A stretch of DNA of 64,000 nucleotides. It comes from Cystobacter ferrugineus. GTDB lineage: Bacteria > Myxococcota > Myxococcia > Myxococcales > Myxococcaceae. The notes under the pieces are model-generated. The model saw only the letters and a list, made by a program, of their open reading frames with translations. It searched no databases and was not told where the DNA came from. A program made the position numbers and the translations under genes. The stretch lies in the NCBI RefSeq assembly GCF_001887355.1, contig NZ_MPIN01000004.1, positions 845,733 to 909,732 of the forward strand. Reading direction: 5' to 3'. The stretch's first letter is position 1. Every line of letters begins with the position of its first letter. Positions 10,282 to 18,983 of this stretch are shown here, piece by piece.

Positions 10282-12465
10282 TCAGCGGCTCTCGGGCCGG
10301 AAGCCCCTGGGCCACCGGGTCCTCGCGTCGTGCTTCACCTCCTTCATGTCGATCAGCACCTGCTCCGAGAGCTGCGTGAACGTCGCTCCCTTGGCCTTCA
10401 ATGCGTCCGCCAGCGTGCCCGAGGCCTTCTCGCCCAGCACCAGGTGGGTGACCTGGGCATCGGGCCGGGTCGCGACCGTTCCGCCCAGCGCCTTCACCGT
10501 CTGCTCTCGGAACGTGGGGCTCGTCTGTTTGAAGCGGCCCGCGAAGAGGAAGCGCGCTCCGGCGAGGCGTTTCTCGAACAGCCCCTGGGGCCTGGGCGTC
10601 GCGGCGGGCTTCGCCTCGGCCTCGAGCAGGAAGGGCTCGCCCTTCTCGGCCTTCTTCCTCTTCAGGGACTCCACGACCACGCTGCCGTCCGGGCCCACGT
10701 AGGCCACCCTATCGCCGAGCATCGCGATGGGCCGCGCCTCCTTCTCCAGAGACTGGGGCCGGACGTCTTCCTCCTCTGGCTCGAGCCAGCGCGCCTTCGC
10801 CGGGTTGGCCACGTCCGCGAGGAGCAGCCGCCCCAGCGAGTCGGCCACCGCGACGCGCGTGTCCTCCACGAAGGCCACCTGCCCCAGCCGCACCTCGCGA
10901 CGCTCGAGCCGGCTCATCGTCTCACCGCTGCGTGGATCCACCAGCAGCAGCGCGCTCTCCGCGTCGGTGTTGTGGTCGCTGCTGTCCACGCTGACCGCGA
11001 TCCAGCCGCGCGGGGAGACCGCCAGCCCTCGCACGATGGTGTCCGACTCATCACCATCCAGGGAGATGTCGCGTATGACCTCTGATGACTTTCCCAGCCG
11101 CCACAGGTGCAGTGCGCTGTCCGCGGTGGCCAGCCACGCGTCCTTCGGGCCGAAGGCACACGCCCTCACTGGCTCCTCGTGTGGCAGCTCCTCCCGGAGC
11201 AGGCCACGCTTCAACACCCATACCTGGACGTTTTCCTGAGCCGGCGCGGCGAGCAGCGTCTCGTCCCGGGAGATCGCGAGTGGACCCGAGGCGTAGCTGG
11301 AGAGCTGAAAGGCCTCGCGCGCCTTCGCGTCGAGCGACTTGCCGACGAAGATGGACTCGTAGTCGAGCCGCACCAGCAGGCCCGACGAAAGGCCCTTGGC
11401 GTCCGTGGGAGGGAAACCGGCTGGAATCTCCGTTCGCTTCCCGGTGTCGAGTTCCCAGCGGACGCAGGAGTCGTTCGACGTGGCCACGACCGCGCGCGGG
11501 GTGAGAGCCAGGCCGAGAATCGGCGTGGGCGCGGCGTCCCCTCCTCCGTGCGATGTTCCATCCTTCGTCGACCACACGCTCAGCGCGCCCGAGGTGGAGC
11601 CGGTGGCGAGCCATCGGCCATCGGGAGAGAGCGCGGTGACCGAACCCTGCGCGTGCCGCTTGGGCACGTGGATGACCGGTCCCTCGTCACCGTCCGGGAC
11701 GCTCCACGAGCGCAGCAGGTGCTCGTTGCCAAGCGAGAACGCGCGCTTGCCGTCCGGTGAGAAGGCGACCCAGCGGCAACCGGCGGGGCCTCTCTCCTCG
11801 AACGTGTGATGGGCCACGAAGCGCGATACCGGCTTCAAATCCTCCACGGCCCACAGTCCCACCTTTCCGTTGCCATGACCGACGAGCAGGTGCTTCCCCG
11901 TGGGTGAGAAGGCGAGGGCGAGGACCTTGGTACTGCTCCGTTTCGCCCGCTCCTTGCCGGTGCGCGCGTCGAACAGCCGGACGGTTCCCTTCGACGACCC
12001 GGTCGCCAGCAGCGTCCCATCCGCGCTGAATGCGACGGCGTGGAGGTTCCCGTCCTTCTCGTGGAGGGTGTGGTGCACGGTGGTGCGGCTGGCGTCACGG
12101 ACCAGCGCCTTGGATCCTTCGATGCTGACGAACACGGAGCGGTCCGGGCTCATCGCGGCCAGGTGGAGGTCCTGCGTTCCCTCGAGCGTCCACTTCGCCT
12201 TCCCACGGGAGGAGATCCGGCGGATGTGCCCCCACCATCCGACCAGGACGTCGCCACCGGGTAGCGCGTGGACCACCCGCCAGCGCCCGTTGAGTTCCCG
12301 TTGCTCGGCCACCGTGCCGCGCGCCACATCGAAGGACAACAGCAGGGAGCTGTCCTCGCCGGGGAGGATGGCCCGCAGGAGGCGCGAGTCCGGAGAGAAG
12401 TCGAGCCCAGCGAACTCCCCGGGGGCGTTGAAGGGCGTGGCACCGTAGGCACGTCGAGCGGTCAT
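10282..12465 (-). CDS. WD40-type beta-propeller protein with C-terminal BRCT domain
   Basis: This 727-residue protein lacks a signal peptide. Residues 15 to about 600 carry repeated propeller blades with phrases such as AFSADGTLLATGSSKGTVRLFD, LAFSPTGKHLLVGHGNGKV and VAFSPDGKRAFSLG. The last 100 residues form a BRCT domain (LFAGRF near 643, then FREQTVKALGGTV and VTHLVLGE), most like the C-terminal BRCT of NAD-dependent DNA ligase. WD40 propellers are protein-interaction scaffolds; BRCT domains bind DNA ends, poly-ADP-ribose or phosphopeptides. With many Hanks kinases in such genomes, phosphopeptide recognition is possible but unproven. A Lys/Ala/Pro-rich linker joins the two parts. The gene follows the esterase on the same strand by 36 bases and may share its transcript. 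The start ATG lacks a strong Shine-Dalgarno sequence. Confidence 0.85.
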   Translation of the reverse strand: MTARRAYGATPFNAPGEFAGLDFSPDSRLLRAILPGEDSSLLLSFDVARGTVAEQRELNGRWRVVHALPGGDVLVGWWGHIRRISSRGKAKWTLEGTQDLHLAAMSPDRSVFVSIEGSKALVRDASRTTVHHTLHEKDGNLHAVAFSADGTLLATGSSKGTVRLFDARTGKERAKRSSTKVLALAFSPTGKHLLVGHGNGKVGLWAVEDLKPVSRFVAHHTFEERGPAGCRWVAFSPDGKRAFSLGNEHLLRSWSVPDGDEGPVIHVPKRHAQGSVTALSPDGRWLATGSTSGALSVWSTKDGTSHGGGDAAPTPILGLALTPRAVVATSNDSCVRWELDTGKRTEIPAGFPPTDAKGLSSGLLVRLDYESIFVGKSLDAKAREAFQLSSYASGPLAISRDETLLAAPAQENVQVWVLKRGLLREELPHEEPVRACAFGPKDAWLATADSALHLWRLGKSSEVIRDISLDGDESDTIVRGLAVSPRGWIAVSVDSSDHNTDAESALLLVDPRSGETMSRLERREVRLGQVAFVEDTRVAVADSLGRLLLADVANPAKARWLEPEEEDVRPQSLEKEARPIAMLGDRVAYVGPDGSVVVESLKRKKAEKGEPFLLEAEAKPAATPRPQGLFEKRLAGARFLFAGRFKQTSPTFREQTVKALGGTVATRPDAQVTHLVLGEKASGTLADALKAKGATFTQLSEQVLIDMKEVKHDARTRWPRGFRPESR

Positions 12466-12501
12466 GGCTCAAACGGTGCCAGAGAACTCCAGGAAAGGGT
12501 G

Positions 12502-13494
12502 TCAGCGCGTGTGCTGTTTGAAGAAGTCCCACATGAAGGTGGTGGCATCGGGACCGGAGGGGTCGGAGAACAGATAGGAGGGATCGCCACCGGGCCAGGC
12601 GTGACCCATGCCCTGCAGCTCGTACTTCTGGACCAGCAGACGCCCGCCGTAGACGTAATCCTTGACGGTGTAGCGGCGGCCACCAGGTACGTCGCCATAC
12701 CGGACCTGGGTGGGCCGGTAGGGCACGCTGTCGTTGTCGGCACCGTCATCACCATAGTCATTGGTCTGCAGGAATTGCCGGACCGCCTGCTCACCATTGA
12801 TGGGGTTGACGACATCGTCCTCGCTCCCGTGGAGGACGAGCACGGGGACCTGCCTGCGCGGCTTGCCCGAGCACGCCCAGGCGTCCCGGCCACGATCATC
12901 GGGGTGGTAGATGCTGCCGAAGATCATGGCGTAGGCGCTGCCGGAGGCGGTGGTCGCCGCCTTGTACATCGCTCCCGCTCCCACCATGCCGGCGGCGAAC
13001 ACATCCGAATAGCAGGCGAGCAGGATGCTGCTCATGACCGCGCCGGCGGAGACTCCCCCGACATACACGCGGTGCGCGTCCACCGCGTAATGGCTTTTCA
13101 CCCAATCCACCATGCCCACGATGATGGAGGGCTCGCCCATGCCTCGCTCCATGTTGGTGGCGATCATGAAGTTCCAACATTGTGTGCCATTGGAGATCAT
13201 CGCCTGGTTCGGGTAGAGGACCAGGAACCTCTCCGCGTCCGCCTTCTGGTTCAGACGCGTGAGGCCAGCGAACTGATCGGGATTCTGGAAACATCCATGC
13301 AGTGCCACCACCAGTGGCAGCGCCTCGCCCGGCTGATAGCCGGTGGGGACCCAGAGCTGGAAGCCTCGGGCTCCCCAGGGATTCGTGTAGTAGCCACTCA
13401 CCCAGGAGCCAGCATGGGCCGGGGCTCCGGACAACGCGAAGAGCACGAGCAGCAACGCACCGGTGCGCACGAATGCGCCATGACTCCGCTTCAT
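12502..13494 (-). CDS. Secreted PHB-depolymerase/feruloyl-esterase family hydrolase
   Basis: The product has 330 residues from ATG 13494; another ATG two codons upstream abuts the AAGGAG, so the second gives proper spacing (6 bases). A signal peptide (KR then a hydrophobic run, cleavage near APAHA-GS) indicates export. The alpha/beta-hydrolase core shows an oxyanion segment ALHGCFQNPDQF, nucleophile elbow GGVSAGA, catalytic Asp in LHGSEDDVVN and catalytic His in GMGHAWPGG. This is the pattern of the extracellular PHB depolymerase / LpqC / carbohydrate-esterase 1 group, which hydrolyse poly(3-hydroxybutyrate) or aryl esters of plant polysaccharides. The exact substrate cannot be told. The gene lies 49 bases downstream of the TetR regulator on the same strand, so it is probably in the regulator's autoregulated transcript. 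Confidence 0.86.
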   Translation of the reverse strand: MKRSHGAFVRTGALLLVLFALSGAPAHAGSWVSGYYTNPWGARGFQLWVPTGYQPGEALPLVVALHGCFQNPDQFAGLTRLNQKADAERFLVLYPNQAMISNGTQCWNFMIATNMERGMGEPSIIVGMVDWVKSHYAVDAHRVYVGGVSAGAVMSSILLACYSDVFAAGMVGAGAMYKAATTASGSAYAMIFGSIYHPDDRGRDAWACSGKPRRQVPVLVLHGSEDDVVNPINGEQAVRQFLQTNDYGDDGADNDSVPYRPTQVRYGDVPGGRRYTVKDYVYGGRLLVQKYELQGMGHAWPGGDPSYLFSDPSGPDATTFMWDFFKQHTR

Positions 13495-13543
13495 GGTCAT
13501 CTCCTTGCTTCAGTGTGGGCACTTCATCGGTGCACGCGCTCCT

Positions 13544-14176
13544 TCAGCGTCCTCCCAGCATGCGGAGCGCCAGCTCGGCGTGGACATCGGCGAGGGTGTC
13601 GACATCGAGCGTGCCATCTGGCTCGTACCAGTACGGGATGCGCACCCCCATCGCGGAGATCGCCGCCGCGGTTGCGACCGCGTGGGGAGGTGAGAACCGT
13701 CCCATCGCCACACCCCGTTCGATTACCTCGAGCAGGAAGGCGGCGGATTGGTTTCGCAGCGCCATCGCCGGTGCGGCGAGTTCGGGTGGCAGTGCGTGGC
13801 TCTCCTCATTCACCACGACCGACAACTGCGGGTGGGTCGCATGCATGACGGTGTGGGCCCGGATGAGCGCTCGTACCTGTGCCTCCGGTTCGCTGCCCGC
13901 GCTCAGCAATGCTGTGCGGAGCGCCTGGTGGTGCGCCTCGTGGCCGAGCTGGACGAGTTCCGCGAGGATGTGCTCCTTGGAGGGGAAGTGCGCATAGAGC
14001 GCGCTCGGCTGGAACTCCAGCGCCCTCGCGACATCCCGGATCGACGTGCCATGAAACCCCTGACTCGCGAAGAGCCGGAGGGCCGTCTCCAACACCCGCC
14101 GCCGGGTGCCATCGGGCACCGTCGCGGGCAGGGTCGCCTTCTGGACCTGTAGCCGTGACCGGGGAAGGGAGCGCAT
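13544..14176 (-). CDS. TetR/AcrR-family transcriptional regulator
   Basis: This 210-residue repressor has its DNA-binding domain at about residues 22-70. The helix-turn-helix is visible as LFASQGFHGTSIRDVARAL and the recognition helix ends with the family hallmark ALYAHFPSKEHILAEL. The C-terminal ligand-binding part is helical and unassigned. A perfect palindrome sits just upstream of its ATG, between it and the divergent hydrolase gene at 14300, so it probably represses both itself (with the esterase behind it) and the hydrolase until an inducer, perhaps an ester or fatty acid, binds. TetR proteins next to alpha/beta hydrolases often sense the hydrolase substrate or product; this is inference from position. 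Confidence 0.9.
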   Translation of the reverse strand: MRSLPRSRLQVQKATLPATVPDGTRRRVLETALRLFASQGFHGTSIRDVARALEFQPSALYAHFPSKEHILAELVQLGHEAHHQALRTALLSAGSEPEAQVRALIRAHTVMHATHPQLSVVVNEESHALPPELAAPAMALRNQSAAFLLEVIERGVAMGRFSPPHAVATAAAISAMGVRIPYWYEPDGTLDVDTLADVHAELALRMLGGR

Positions 14177-14187
14177 GATCCGCCTTG

Positions 14188-14207
14188 CTGAACGACTGTT
14201 CGTTCAG
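14188..14207. promoter_or_regulatory. Palindromic operator, probable TetR-family binding site
   Basis: Two perfect 8-base arms, CTGAACGA and TCGTTCAG, are separated by four bases (CTGT). The site starts 12 bases upstream of the TetR-type gene's ATG and lies in the 123-base divergent region shared with the hydrolase gene. A further exact half-site (TCGTTCAG) occurs at 14264-14271 next to a 5-of-8 match to the other arm, close to the hydrolase start. Position and symmetry fit an autoregulatory operator; binding itself is inferred. Confidence 0.75.
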
Positions 14208-14299
14208 TTAGGGTGGATAACACATCCTGCTGGCCCTGTTCAATCGCTCGAATGGGAGATCGATCGTTCAGGAGCCCATTGGAACCCGAGGTTCCGTCC

Positions 14300-15115
14300 A
14301 TGCCCATGATTCGGCTTGATGACCTGTCCCTGCACCTCGAGGAGTCCGGTGCGGGAGAGCCTGTATTGCTCCTCCATGGGCTTGGCTCCTCGGGACGGGA
14401 TTGGGAGTTCGTCGCGCCTGGGCTCGCGACGCACCACCGGGTCCTCGTTCCGGATGTTCGGGGTCACGGGCGCAGCGACAAGCCGGAGGGGCCCTATGGG
14501 GTGCCGCTCTTCGCCCGGGATATGGCCGCCCTCTGCGCGCGCCTGGGCCTTACCCGTGTGCATGTGGTCGGGCTCTCGATGGGAGGAATGATTGGCTTTC
14601 AGCTCGCGGTGGAACGCCCGGCGCTCGTGCGCAGCCTGACCGTCATCAACAGCGGGCCCGACATGGTTGCGCGGACACCAGGCATGCGGCTCATGTTCGC
14701 CACGCGGATGCTGCTGTTGAAGACGCTCGGACCGAGGATGCTGGCCAGGCTGATCGCGCCGAAGCTCTTTCCCAAACCGGAACAGGCGGAGCTCCGGCGG
14801 CGGGTCGAGGAGTCCATTGGAGCAAACGAGCCAGACGCCTACCAGCGTGCGACCCGCGGGCTCGTTGGCTGGAGCGTTCTGGAGCGTCTGAAGGAGATCT
14901 CCTGTCCGGTCCTGGTGCTCGCCTCCGATCACGACTACACGCCGCTGTCCGCGAAGAAGGCGTATGCCAGCCTCCTCGCGGACGCTCGCCTCCTGGAGTT
15001 GAGGGATTCGCGTCACGCGGCGCCGATCGACCAGCCCGGGCAGATCCTCGAGGCGGTGAAGGGCTTCTTCGCCGAGGTCGAGGGACCGGCTCACGGCGAG
15101 CGGGGCGTGGGCTGA
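14300..15115 (+). CDS. Alpha/beta hydrolase
   Basis: The gene encodes 271 residues from ATG 14300; a second ATG lies two codons on, and sequence further upstream is operator-region DNA. The fold is clear: LLLHGLGSSGRDW oxyanion region, DVRGHGRSDKP loop, nucleophile elbow GLSMGG, acid in LASDHDYTP and a catalytic His in SRHAAPIDQP. The lid region (about residues 130-195) is helical. There is no signal peptide, so it is cytoplasmic. The family includes esterases, lactonases, haloperoxidase-like enzymes and C-C hydrolases; the absence of tell-tale residues leaves the substrate open. Its divergent TetR neighbour and the shared palindrome suggest substrate-induced expression. Confidence 0.88.
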   Translation: MPMIRLDDLSLHLEESGAGEPVLLLHGLGSSGRDWEFVAPGLATHHRVLVPDVRGHGRSDKPEGPYGVPLFARDMAALCARLGLTRVHVVGLSMGGMIGFQLAVERPALVRSLTVINSGPDMVARTPGMRLMFATRMLLLKTLGPRMLARLIAPKLFPKPEQAELRRRVEESIGANEPDAYQRATRGLVGWSVLERLKEISCPVLVLASDHDYTPLSAKKAYASLLADARLLELRDSRHAAPIDQPGQILEAVKGFFAEVEGPAHGERGVG

Positions 15116-15497
15116 ACCACAGACGGTTGTGTTCAATGCGCTTTCCTGTTTCCAATTCCCAAGAAACCCAGAATGTCATAGATTGGGATGCTATGCTCTT
15201 CATTGCTCGCATGTTTTCAAGAAGCGAGAGATCTGGGGGTGAGGGTGTGATTGGACCCCGGCCCCTCGGAAATGTCCGAACTCACGACAGTGAATGGGAG
15301 GAAGTGAAACCCGGCGTTTTTTGATGGGTCTGGTTTGTCTTGTGTAATCATTGTTTACATTTTCGTGCGTGGCCGCTACCGCCTTCATGTGCCAGTGAGT
15401 CTTCCGTGGGATGGCGGCATCATTGAAGTTCTGATGAGTTGGAGGTTCGGCATGCATCCTGCTCAGTGCCAGCTCCTGTTTCCCTGAGGAGATGTGC
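15116..15497. other. Non-coding region upstream of the secreted peptidases
   Basis: These 382 bases separate the hydrolase stop from the M28 peptidase start. I see no supportable gene. The stretch is visibly richer in A/T than the flanks (notably about 15320-15370), as expected for a promoter region, but no confident -35/-10 pair or operator was found. Confidence 0.5.
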
Positions 15498-17297
15498 ATG
15501 AGAATGAGCAGGTTGGGGGCGGCTGTCGTATGGCTCGCATGTGCCACGCCCGCGTTCGCGAAGGCTCCACTGGAGAAGGAGGTGTGGATCACCCTCGGCA
15601 CGGACGCGCTGGAGCCGGTGCGCGGTGCCCTCCAGGGCAGGGGCCTGACGCTGGCCGCTCCCACGTACCAGAAGGGTGGGGTGACGGTGCTTCGCGTGAG
15701 CGAGTCACAGGTGGAGCAGCTGGCGCTGGCGATGCACGACAAGCTCAACCGGTGCGCGGGGTTCATCACCCATGAATCCCAGGCGGAGGCGTTCGCGGCG
15801 GTGGAGGCCGACAACGCTTCCCAGTCGGTGGTCGCGCTCATCACCTACGACATCAACAACGCCCCCTCGGTGAATGCGCTGCTGGACGAAGTGCGGGAGA
15901 CGGAAATCCGGAGCACCATCCACGCGCTGTCCACCAACTGGACCAACCGTTACTACAACGTGCAGTCGGGAGCGGATGCGTCCATCTGGCTCGAGAACAA
16001 GTGGACGACGATCGCCGCCGGGCGCTCGGACATCACGGTGGAGCTCTTCCCCCACTCCTGGCGGCAGTCGTCCGTCATCGCCACCATCCAAGGCACCACG
16101 CTGCCCGACGAGGTGGTGGTGATTGGTGGCCACCTGGACTCCATCAACCTGAGCGACCCCGAGACGGGCACGGCGCCGGGCGCGGATGACGACGCGTCGG
16201 GCGTGGCCTCGGTGACCGAGGTGCTGCGCGTGGCGGTGCTCAATGGCTACAAGCCGGCGCGCACGGTGAAGTTCATGGCCTACGCGGGCGAGGAAGTAGG
16301 CCTGTTGGGCTCCAAGGCCATCGCCGACTCGTTCAAGAGCAGCGGCGTGAACGTGGTGGGCGTGCTGCAGTTGGACATGACCAACTACAAGGGCAACACG
16401 TTCGACTTCGGACTCGTGGTGGACAGAACCAACGCGGCGCTCAACACGCAGATCAGGAACCTCGTCGCCACGTACCAGCCGGGGCTGACCGTCGTCAGCG
16501 CCGGGTGCGGCTATGCCTGTTCGGACCATGCCTCGTGGACCAGCGCGGGCTACCCGGCCTCGATGCCCTTCGAGGCGTCACTGAGTACGATGAACCCGAC
16601 CATCCACGGTGAGGGAGACACGCTGGAGTTCATGGGGGGCACGGCGGCCAACTCGGTGAAGTTCGCGAAGCTGGGAGCGTCCTTCCTGGCCGAGGTGGCC
16701 AAGGGCGCCACCGAGGGCAACACTCCTCCTCCGACGAACAGTGGGGGCGAGGATCCAGACGATGGCAGATCGCTCAACACCGCGACCTTCGACGCGACGT
16801 ACATGGCACCCCGCTGCGCCTCGGCGGGCCTGGATTGCGGCTCGGGTTTTCTGCTCGACGGCCGCGCTGGCCTGGGTCCCGAGTCGAACGCGCCCAACAC
16901 GCTCAACGCGGGCTGCGCGGATGGCGCTTCGGGCAGCTACCACGGGGATGAGTCCATCGATCACCTCAAGGTGAGCACCACGGATGGGACGAACCTGGCC
17001 GCGGGCAAGCCGGTGAAGCTCGAGGCCACCGTGTATGCCTACTCCACCACGGCGGACAAGCTGGACCTGTATTACACGGCGGACGCCGCGAATCCCTTGT
17101 GGACGTTCATCGGCACGTACAGCCCGAGCAGCACCGGCACCACCACCATCTCCGCCACGTACACCCTGCCCGCGGGCGATGTGCAGGCCATTCGCGCCAA
17201 CTTCCGCTACATCGGGGGCAACGGCAACAGCACCGCGTCCATTTGCAGCAGTGGCGCCTACGACGACCACGACGACCTGGTCTTCACGGTGCAGTGA
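15498..17297 (+). CDS. Secreted M28-family zinc aminopeptidase
   Basis: The product has 599 residues from the ATG at 15498, which is six bases after GAGGAG; the ATG at 15492 abuts the ribosome site. A signal peptide (VVWLACATPAFA) directs export. After a propeptide-like region of about 90 residues, the M28 catalytic domain (about 175-410) shows all five metal ligands or catalytic positions: H212 and D214 in GGHLDS, D230 in GADDDASG, E265-E266 in GEEVGLLGS, D293 in LDMTNY and H370 in TIHGEGD. Two Cys in GCGYACSD probably form a disulphide. A Pro/Gly-rich linker near 420 leads to a C-terminal domain of about 170 residues with paired Cys and a beta-sandwich look, similar to the pre-peptidase-like C-terminal domains of exported proteases. 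It lies 67 bases before a second exported protease, suggesting a joint role in protein digestion or predation. Confidence 0.92.
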   Translation: MRMSRLGAAVVWLACATPAFAKAPLEKEVWITLGTDALEPVRGALQGRGLTLAAPTYQKGGVTVLRVSESQVEQLALAMHDKLNRCAGFITHESQAEAFAAVEADNASQSVVALITYDINNAPSVNALLDEVRETEIRSTIHALSTNWTNRYYNVQSGADASIWLENKWTTIAAGRSDITVELFPHSWRQSSVIATIQGTTLPDEVVVIGGHLDSINLSDPETGTAPGADDDASGVASVTEVLRVAVLNGYKPARTVKFMAYAGEEVGLLGSKAIADSFKSSGVNVVGVLQLDMTNYKGNTFDFGLVVDRTNAALNTQIRNLVATYQPGLTVVSAGCGYACSDHASWTSAGYPASMPFEASLSTMNPTIHGEGDTLEFMGGTAANSVKFAKLGASFLAEVAKGATEGNTPPPTNSGGEDPDDGRSLNTATFDATYMAPRCASAGLDCGSGFLLDGRAGLGPESNAPNTLNAGCADGASGSYHGDESIDHLKVSTTDGTNLAAGKPVKLEATVYAYSTTADKLDLYYTADAANPLWTFIGTYSPSSTGTTTISATYTLPAGDVQAIRANFRYIGGNGNSTASICSSGAYDDHDDLVFTVQ

Positions 17298-17364
17298 GTC
17301 CCGGTTCCCTGTCCTCGCCAGCTCCACCCTTCGAATGCGTTCTACCGACTTGAAAGGAGTTCCC

Positions 17365-18942
17365 ATGCGACACCCCTTGTTCGCCGTTTGTGTTTCGCTT
17401 TCGCTCAGTGCCTGTGGAGGCACCACGCTCCCCGAGCCCGCTGTGGATGACGCCACGCAAGTCCTTGCCCCGGGCCTTCCTGCGGATGTCCGCTCCGCTC
17501 TCGCCGCGCTGCCCTCCGCACAACTCGTCGGCGCGCACGAGGACGGGGTGCCCTTCATGATTCGGGGCGATTTCGGCAGGGCGAGTGGCTCCGCGCGCGA
17601 GTCCCTGGCCGCCATCGCTCCGGTGTTCCGCCTGCGGGCCTCGGACCTCGTCGTGCGGCGAAGCTCCCGCGACGAGCGGGGCCTCACCCACGTGCGCTAC
17701 TCGCGCACCTTGAATGGGCTGCCCGTGTTCGGCGAGGAGCTCATCCTGCACCTGGATGGGCTTGGGCGCGTCTACGCGGCCAACGGCTCGGCGCGCGGTG
17801 GAGAGGCCGTGGCGCTGCCCGCCCAGGCGAGGTTGTCGCGCGAGGCACTCGCGCACGCCGCGCTCGCGAGCGTCCCGGGAGGTGAGCGGGTGCGGGGCGA
17901 GCCCCGGCTCCAGTACGCCCGTTCCAGCACGGACTCGCGGCTGAAGCTGGCCTACGAGCTGGTGGTGGAGGACGCGTCGGGTGGCGAGCGCGTGCGGGAA
18001 CACGTGTTCATCGATGCCCTGGAGGGCACCCTCGTCCTGCGCTTCCCGGACCACCACGAGGCTCTGGACCGGGTCATCTATTCGCGAGCGAACAGTGGCA
18101 ACGTGCTGGTGCGCCAGGAGGGAGAGGAGCCCACGGGCGACGCGATCGTGGACGCGGCCTACGACAACCTGGGCCGCTTCTACGACTGCTACCAGGGTCT
18201 CTTCTCCCGTGACTCGTATGACAACGCGGGCGCGCCGTTGCAGGCCAGCGTCCACTTCCTGCGCAATTTCGCCAACGCCTACTGGAGCCACTCCCAGATC
18301 ATGTGTGGCGATGGTGATGGGCGCACCCTCGGTGCTCCATGCTCGGACCCGGACATCATCTTCCACGAGATGACCCACGCGGTGACCCAGGTCGAGTCCG
18401 GCCTCGTCTATACGGGCGAGTCCGGTGGCCTCAACGAGTCCATGTCCGATATCGCCGCCGCCTTCTGCTCGAGCTGGGAGACGGGCTGGTCCACCGGGCC
18501 CGACATCTGGAATCTGGCCGAGGCCTCCTGGACGCCGGCCGCCGCGGGGGATGCGCTGCGCTACATGGATGATCCGAGCAACGACGGCGACTCGCTGGAC
18601 TACTACCCCGACTACACCTCGAGCACGAGCGTGCACTACAGCTCGGGCATCAGCAATCTGGCCTTCGCGCTGTTGTCCAAGGGAGGCATGCACCCGCGGG
18701 GCAAGACGAGCGTCACCGTGTCGGGCATCGGCGTGGAGCATGCGGCGCGGATCTTCTACAAGGCGGGCACGGACTACTTCACGGCGAGCACCACGTTCGT
18801 CCAGGCGAAGGCGTACACCGAGCAGGCCGCGCAGGATCTCTCCTACTCCACGGGCTCCGTGACGGCGGCCTGGGAGGCGGTCGGGGTGGGCGTCACACCT
18901 CTTCCCGCCCTCGCGGCGGGTGGTGCACACCGTTCGCTCTAA
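17365..18942 (+). CDS. M4 (thermolysin-like) zinc metalloprotease, lipoprotein
   Basis: The protein has 525 residues from ATG 17365, five bases after AAAGGAG. The N-terminus has a lipobox (SLSLSAC-G), so the precursor is probably lipidated rather than freely secreted. An FTP/PepSY-type propeptide (about 60-230) includes YSRTLNGLPVFGEEL, typical of the inhibitory prodomain. The M4 catalytic domain has H334-E335-x-x-H338 (HEMTH), the third zinc ligand E358 in GGLNESMSD and the proton-donor His H424 in SVHYSSGIS, equivalent to thermolysin His231. All catalytic residues are present. Family members are broad endoproteases activated by autoprocessing. The gene is directly downstream of the M28 exopeptidase; an endo- plus exopeptidase pair would be effective on prey protein. 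Confidence 0.93.
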   Translation: MRHPLFAVCVSLSLSACGGTTLPEPAVDDATQVLAPGLPADVRSALAALPSAQLVGAHEDGVPFMIRGDFGRASGSARESLAAIAPVFRLRASDLVVRRSSRDERGLTHVRYSRTLNGLPVFGEELILHLDGLGRVYAANGSARGGEAVALPAQARLSREALAHAALASVPGGERVRGEPRLQYARSSTDSRLKLAYELVVEDASGGERVREHVFIDALEGTLVLRFPDHHEALDRVIYSRANSGNVLVRQEGEEPTGDAIVDAAYDNLGRFYDCYQGLFSRDSYDNAGAPLQASVHFLRNFANAYWSHSQIMCGDGDGRTLGAPCSDPDIIFHEMTHAVTQVESGLVYTGESGGLNESMSDIAAAFCSSWETGWSTGPDIWNLAEASWTPAAAGDALRYMDDPSNDGDSLDYYPDYTSSTSVHYSSGISNLAFALLSKGGMHPRGKTSVTVSGIGVEHAARIFYKAGTDYFTASTTFVQAKAYTEQAAQDLSYSTGSVTAAWEAVGVGVTPLPALAAGGAHRSL

Positions 18943-18983
18943 ACCGGCTGGTCGCCAACGTCACTGAAGGTGAACTGATCCGC

